This document shows, piece after piece, positions 60,026-64,000 of a stretch of 64,000 nucleotides of DNA. Within the stretch, counting starts at the first letter, position 1; each line of letters begins with the position of its first letter. The stretch is from assembly GCA_902761605.1 (NCBI GenBank), contig CACWLC010000007.1, forward strand, positions 44,416-108,415. Direction: 5' to 3'. Position numbers and translations under genes: made by a program. The notes under the pieces were generated by a model. The model had not been told where the DNA came from. It made no database searches and saw nothing but the letters and a program-made list of their open reading frames with translations. The DNA comes from an uncultured Prevotellaceae bacterium (lineage in GTDB: Bacteria > Bacteroidota > Bacteroidia > Bacteroidales > Bacteroidaceae).

Positions 60026-61591
60026 ATGATAACTGATTTTCGTATACAAAATCTTAGGAGTATCAAGGATTCAGGTGAAATCAAACTGAAGCCTATAATG
60101 ATATTGCTTGGGGCAAACAGCTCTGGTAAGAGTACATTTCTTCGTAGTTTCCCGCTTTTTACACAGTCTGTGGATAAAAAGCTCAGAGGACCCATTGCTT
60201 GGTTTGACACATCTTTTGTTGATTTTGGTGACTTTAAAACGGCAAAGAACAGATATGCTGAGGAGTCGGAAGGCATCAGTTTCTACTACAGGTTCAGAAA
60301 AATTCTGTATTCGCCTCGTTTTCGTCGTTACTATTATAATGATATAGAATCTCTCGATAGTGATGATTTACAAGAAGGGGATGTTATGTTCACACTCCAT
60401 GAGGACGGGAAAGGAACATATATCAAAACATTCTCTATTAACCTTGTAAATGCACATTATCAGCTGGAAATAGATGACCGTAATGGGTCAGTACATTTTC
60501 TTAATAGTAGCGTTGAAGATGAACTTAGTGAAAGGTTCAAGTTTAATTTCAATACGGCATTTGGAATTTTACCATCTATTGTACCCAACAAAGTAAGTGA
60601 GAGTTCCAGTTCTTTTGCTGCATATATAGCAGAAAAACTTGTCAATATTTTTAAAAAACATTGCAACAAGCGCCTTCAGAATGTAGAACGGTTATACTAT
60701 ATCCTAGCTTATCATAGACTGGACAAACAAGGGTTCTTGAATAGAATGAAGCAAGGTAGTGGTATTCTTTCTTTCCAAAAGAGCATTCAAAATTGGACTG
60801 TCAATACTCAGGAGTTCAACTATATATATAGTTTGTTTGTATTAATGAAACTCAATGCTATAATAGAAATTGTGAACACTGAGGTTGCCTCTTTCTATCA
60901 TGAATGTGACTATATTGCACCGATGAGGGCAGAGGCAAATAGATATTACAGAATACAGGGATTGCAGGTAAATTCCGTTGATTCTGATGGTCATAATCTC
61001 CTTGAATTTATTGCGTCTTTAAGTGTTAAGGAGAAAATTAGCTATGACAAGTTTGTTAAGGATGTTCTTGGGGTCACCGTTGATATTCCTTCTGAGTCAG
61101 GTATGAAAAGTTTGCGAATTAAGACTGAAAATGGAGACTTCAGTATTGCAGACGTAGGATATGGCTATTCTCAGGTATTGCCAGTAATCACAAAGTTATG
61201 GCATACTACCTATATTCGGACAGAAGCTATTAACTCTCCTAACCGATATAAATATAGAGATTTCGAAAAGGCAACACTTTTGATGGAGCAACCGGAATTA
61301 CACCTTCATCCTGCTATGCAGGCAAAGGTAGCCGACACTTTTGTAAAGGCTATTGAAGAGACGCGACAAGCCAGCTCCGATATTACACTTATTGTAGAAA
61401 CTCACAGCCAGGCTATTGTTAATAGGATTGGACGACGTATTTATGAGGGGAGAATAAAGCCAGAGGATGTGAATGTACTCTTATTCAATAAAGATGACCA
61501 AAATAGGAATACAATTATCCGTGAAATTGAATTTAGTGAGAAAGGACGTTTGAAAGACTGGCCTCTCGGTTTTTTCGATCCAATAGATTGA
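60026..61591 (+). CDS. DUF3696-like AAA ATPase
   Basis: The 521-residue protein starts MITDFRIQNLRSIKDSG, has Walker A GANSSGKS (29-36), Walker B LLMEQPELHLHP (about 415-426), the H-loop IVETHSQAIVNRI (about 456-468) and the DUF3696-type tail LKDWPLGFFD. DUF3696 ATPases occur in defence islands and DNA-repair-like systems. A long, divergent insertion (about 70-300) lies between the Walker motifs. The next gene starts 4 bp after its stop. Confidence 0.78.
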   Translation: MITDFRIQNLRSIKDSGEIKLKPIMILLGANSSGKSTFLRSFPLFTQSVDKKLRGPIAWFDTSFVDFGDFKTAKNRYAEESEGISFYYRFRKILYSPRFRRYYYNDIESLDSDDLQEGDVMFTLHEDGKGTYIKTFSINLVNAHYQLEIDDRNGSVHFLNSSVEDELSERFKFNFNTAFGILPSIVPNKVSESSSSFAAYIAEKLVNIFKKHCNKRLQNVERLYYILAYHRLDKQGFLNRMKQGSGILSFQKSIQNWTVNTQEFNYIYSLFVLMKLNAIIEIVNTEVASFYHECDYIAPMRAEANRYYRIQGLQVNSVDSDGHNLLEFIASLSVKEKISYDKFVKDVLGVTVDIPSESGMKSLRIKTENGDFSIADVGYGYSQVLPVITKLWHTTYIRTEAINSPNRYKYRDFEKATLLMEQPELHLHPAMQAKVADTFVKAIEETRQASSDITLIVETHSQAIVNRIGRRIYEGRIKPEDVNVLLFNKDDQNRNTIIREIEFSEKGRLKDWPLGFFDPID

Positions 61592-61595
61592 TTTT

Positions 61596-62702
61596 ATGCT
61601 GTTTTATTTGGATAATTCCTTGATTGTTGATGCGAGTCATCAAGAATATAAACCGATACTACGATCTGTTCATAATCTTGCCACGCAGGCTGTCGAGGGG
61701 AATCATCTTCTTTTGGGCGAAGTTGAGGTTATTGACCATTTTCGTGAAATATTCGAGAATGATGTAATCGTTGGTCAGTTGTTTCAAAAACTTGCTAGTA
61801 ATATAGCAATAAATTCGGTTCCATCTTCTGTCACTTTCTATATGGAGGTAATCCGAGGAGCGAATAACCAAAGAGTGGAAGGTGGCGTTACAATATATCA
61901 GATGAATTATACCCATTTCTCCACTCTAGATGCATCAGGGCAGACAATGGCAATCGGTGAAGATCTTAATGATGTTAAAGTCTTTGAGCACATATTAAAG
62001 TGGTTTATCAGCAGGACGCATTCAAATTTTCATTATAGCCTTCATCCGCTGGGAGGAAATGGAAGAAATATTCATCGAGTGGTGCAAAACGAACTTAATT
62101 CTAAGCATATAACTATTTGCATTATAGATACAGATAAGAAATATCCAAATGATACACCAGCCCCCGATAGTACATATTCACTATGTCTTCCTGTTGGTAA
62201 CGGAGTGCCCTATTATCAGTTTGTTCCTCTTAATGTGCATGAGATAGAAAACATCATTCCTCTAAACTATATAGATGCATTCGATGTTTGGACAACAGGA
62301 ACTGCAACTGATGTACGTAACAAAAGGGCTTTTGATTTTTTAAGGTCGCAGGCCAATGACCTTTTACCATATTTTGATTACAAAAAGGGTATTCATAAAA
62401 CTACAGAACTTACATCAAATGCAGATTATACGGACTATGCTGAAAAGTGTTTCTTGGTTAATTCAGACAAGACATCTGCTTATGCTAACTTTACTATTTA
62501 TTTGTCAGGAATTGGTGATAAAGGCATAGTTTATGAGCAATTATTGGGTGGTAGCGGCATTTTAAATAGAACAGTAGCATTAATAGATTCTCCATCCTGC
62601 CCTGCTCCAGTTTTAGAGGCTTACCAGGAAGCAGACTGGTGTGTTATAGGGCAGAATATGTTGAATTGGTGTATTGCAAAATATAGAGAAGATGTGAACT
62701 AG
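61596..62702 (+). CDS. TOPRIM-like protein coupled to the DUF3696-like ATPase
   Basis: In this 368-residue protein, residues 121-131 (GEDLNDVKVFE) and 171-183 (ITICIIDTDKKYP), followed by HEIENIIPL (about 217), fit the order of a TOPRIM nuclease: a Glu motif, a Gly-rich GGNGRN stretch, a DxD motif and then an E-N pair, as seen in OLD-family and DUF4435 effectors. The N-terminal 100 residues are unrecognised. It lies 4 bp after the ATPase, so they likely form an ATPase-nuclease pair. No enzymatic function has been shown. Confidence 0.6.
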   Translation: MLFYLDNSLIVDASHQEYKPILRSVHNLATQAVEGNHLLLGEVEVIDHFREIFENDVIVGQLFQKLASNIAINSVPSSVTFYMEVIRGANNQRVEGGVTIYQMNYTHFSTLDASGQTMAIGEDLNDVKVFEHILKWFISRTHSNFHYSLHPLGGNGRNIHRVVQNELNSKHITICIIDTDKKYPNDTPAPDSTYSLCLPVGNGVPYYQFVPLNVHEIENIIPLNYIDAFDVWTTGTATDVRNKRAFDFLRSQANDLLPYFDYKKGIHKTTELTSNADYTDYAEKCFLVNSDKTSAYANFTIYLSGIGDKGIVYEQLLGGSGILNRTVALIDSPSCPAPVLEAYQEADWCVIGQNMLNWCIAKYREDVN

Positions 62703-62888
62703 TAAAATTTGTAAGAATAGATAATAGAGGACACCTCTCTTACTCGCGGGCGAAGTTGCAATGGATCGTAAGCTGTCAATTTTGACGTCTTGTGTATGAA
62801 GTGGGAAAATGATACCTTTCTTGAGACCTTCGGAACAAGCGGCATAGCCGAGCGGGCCTCGTTTTAAGAAGAGCTATGGTATACAGAG

Positions 62889-63146
62889 ATGGAAAAAGAC
62901 CAGTTGATATCAATGATACACTTCCTTGTTAAGCGCGAGGATGAACGGGCCCAGGAGAACCAGGAACTGAAGGATATGGTGAAGGAGTTGAGGGATACGC
63001 ACAAGCAGGATGTGAAGACCCAGACAAGCCTGATGAAGTCTATTGATAACCTGACCAGTCAGGTGGCCGACCTTACCACTCAGAACAAGACGCTACAGAA
63101 GAAGGTAAACGACCTGCTCTCTCAGATATCCGTAGGCAACAAATAA
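62889..63146 (+). pseudogene. N-terminal fragment of an IS66-like transposase
   Basis: The 85-residue coiled coil begins MEKDQLISMIHFLVKREDER and ends NDLLSQISVGNK. It looks like the leucine-zipper start of IS66 TnpC, cut before the zinc-finger and DDE parts. Confidence 0.6.
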
Positions 63147-63375
63147 TGATGATATAACAAACGTTACACCCTATGACAGTAGAGCGCAAACGCTTTCCCA
63201 GGAATTCTTCAATGCTGCGATTAAGCGAGAACAGTTCCGAATGTATTCGAGAATTGTCGAGCGTGAGCAGCTTCGGAGTTTATCCAAGGCAATCATGCAA
63301 GGAAGAACCGATTACGAAAACATGTTACCGATGACCATCGGTATTAAAAAAATAATAAAGTTTAATTTGATTTAG
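63136..63375 (+). pseudogene. Transposase-like remnant without start codon
   Basis: An open frame with no usable start codes for a basic helical segment (SQEFFNAAIKREQFRMYSR) and ends TDYENMLPMTIGIKK-like. It may be the shifted C-terminal end of the same transposase. It overlaps the end of the previous frame by 11 bp in another phase. Confidence 0.4.
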
Positions 63376-63449
63376 ACGCTTCAGGTGGCGAAAGCTGCCC
63401 TAAAAGGTACTTTTCAAGCCTGGACGTCAAAATTGACAACTTACTAACG

Positions 63450-64000
63450 ATGAAGCGTGTTTTCAATATCATATTATTGATAATAACAGTTATCTGCTTA
63501 TGCGTAATAGCATATGTGAGATTGGGAATTGGTTTTCCAATATGGCATACAGATAATTATCAGAACTACAATTTGGTTATTGAAAATCTGTCATATAGCT
63601 ATATAGCAGGTGTTTTTGTGTATTTATTGACTTTGGTTCTCCCTGACTGGTGGGAATCTCGTCGCCTTAGACCTATAGTTGATAAAAAGATAGCCCATAT
63701 TGCGGTGTTGTTCAATAAACAATTATTGGGTTTTGGAACGCCCCAAAGTGAAACCCATAAGGATGGATTATATCAAATAGATTGTACTAAAATAGAAGAA
63801 AGTCTTGACGTAATGGATAAGGCTGATTGGAATGCAGCAAACCCTGTGGTTAACAATATACTCAATAATAAGTTGTATCAAACATATAAGCATGATCTCG
63901 ATGCTATTATTCTTGCAATAACAGATATTCTCCTAACATATAAATCTCAGCTAAGTCAAGATGATATAATGCATCTTGAGAACATAAGGCAGACAGATTG
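63450..64000 (+). CDS. Membrane protein of unknown function, 5' part
   Basis: A frame open to the right edge (about 183 codons) starts with MKRVFNIILLIITVICLCVI, a transmembrane helix, and has a second helix (YIAGVFVYLLTLVLPDWW, about residues 51-68). An Asn/Leu-rich soluble part follows (IAHIAVLFNKQLLGFG). Codon use is A/T-rich like the accessory island. The ATG lies 5 bp after the IS end, so its own promoter may have been cut off or replaced. The family is not recognised. Confidence 0.6.
   Translation, partial: MKRVFNIILLIITVICLCVIAYVRLGIGFPIWHTDNYQNYNLVIENLSYSYIAGVFVYLLTLVLPDWWESRRLRPIVDKKIAHIAVLFNKQLLGFGTPQSETHKDGLYQIDCTKIEESLDVMDKADWNAANPVVNNILNNKLYQTYKHDLDAIILAITDILLTYKSQLSQDDIMHLENIRQTD

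Larger units (their letters stand above)
62768..63444 (+). mobile_element. Decayed IS66-like insertion sequence, 677 bp
   Basis: GTAAGCTGTCAATTTTGACG (first 20 bp, 62768-62787) begins a 22-bp inverted repeat matched 21 of 22 at 63423-63444. Subterminal parts also resemble each other (GAAAA...TACCTTT). Inside lie a coiled-coil reading frame (62889-63146) and a frame without a start (63136-63375). A full element of this type should be more than 2 kb, so most of the transposase has been lost. The flanks (AATGGATC, TAACGATG) are not a target duplication. IS66 is inferred from the GTAAG ends and the frames. Confidence 0.7.

Noticed and set aside
62768-63444. Integron or attachment site rather than an IS
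   Set aside because: Long end repeats with transposase-like frames between fit an IS; no integrase or attC fold is visible.

Overview
The window looks like chromosomal DNA from a Bacteroidales bacterium, most likely Prevotellaceae (Prevotella in the broad sense). The grounds are Bacteroidetes-type promoters (TTTG, about 20 bp, TAnnTTTG) before many genes, almost no Shine-Dalgarno sequences, and family-typical genes. These include a LruC/DUF4842 lipoprotein, a carboxypeptidase-regulatory-domain TonB receptor, a UpxY/NusG-like antiterminator, a FimB/Mfa2-like lipoprotein, a Bat aerotolerance cluster, a DUF4295 gene beside rpmB-rpmG, and the leuA-leuC-leuD-synthase-leuB gene order.

Layout. 1-4545: end of a KdsC-like phosphatase gene, maf, an rRNA/tRNA 2'-O-methyltransferase (minus strand), a BamA/TamA-like barrel protein and a YycJ-like metallo-beta-lactamase-fold protein. 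4546-11624: a leucine operon under what looks like a complete translational attenuator (28-codon Leu/Ile-rich leader ORF, antiterminator arm, terminator), followed by leuA, leuC, a leuD fused to a second LeuA-like synthase, leuB and a secreted TPR protein. 11680-14301 (minus): methylmalonyl-CoA epimerase, carboxyltransferase, a 49-residue subunit-like protein and a biotin carrier. 14465-19643 (minus): LruC-type lipoprotein and TonB-dependent receptor. 19975-22070: a membrane-anchored coiled-coil/HTH protein, NfeD and an SPFH protein. 22179-24969: dapA, an AraC regulator, tRNA-Arg(ACG) and a small RpoD-like sigma factor. 24995-32743: htpG (minus), map, tsaD, pncC, rpmB, rpmG, a damaged DUF4295 gene, ftsY and rimO. 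32750-34155: HU and an HU-transmembrane-LysM protein. 34174-42588: the Bat cluster (moxR, DUF58, a small Bat-like membrane protein, batA, fused batB-batC, batD, batE). 42591-51308: PAP2 phosphatase, queA, a DUF7477-like secreted repeat protein, a DMP19-like protein, smpB, metH without a reactivation domain, a GHL10 glycoside-hydrolase-like protein and a membrane-anchored unknown. 51347-57239: an exopolysaccharide export start (UpxY-like antiterminator with structured leader, Wzc-like kinase, HAD phosphatase, Wza-like lipoprotein, poly-His membrane peptide) and a fimbrillin-like lipoprotein. 57564-64000: an accessory island with two ATPase-effector pairs (ATPase plus a protein with an ExK motif; DUF3696-like ATPase plus TOPRIM-like protein), a decayed IS66-like element with 22-bp inverted repeats, and a cut-off membrane protein.

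Most promising for novelty are the two ATPase-effector pairs, which resemble anti-phage modules but match no named system I can identify. Next come the HU-TM-LysM protein, the leucine attenuator with the leuD-synthase fusion, and the structured leader of the UpxY-like gene. No CRISPR array, rRNA operon or intact transposase was seen. All functional names rest on motif and family recognition by eye; no database search was run.
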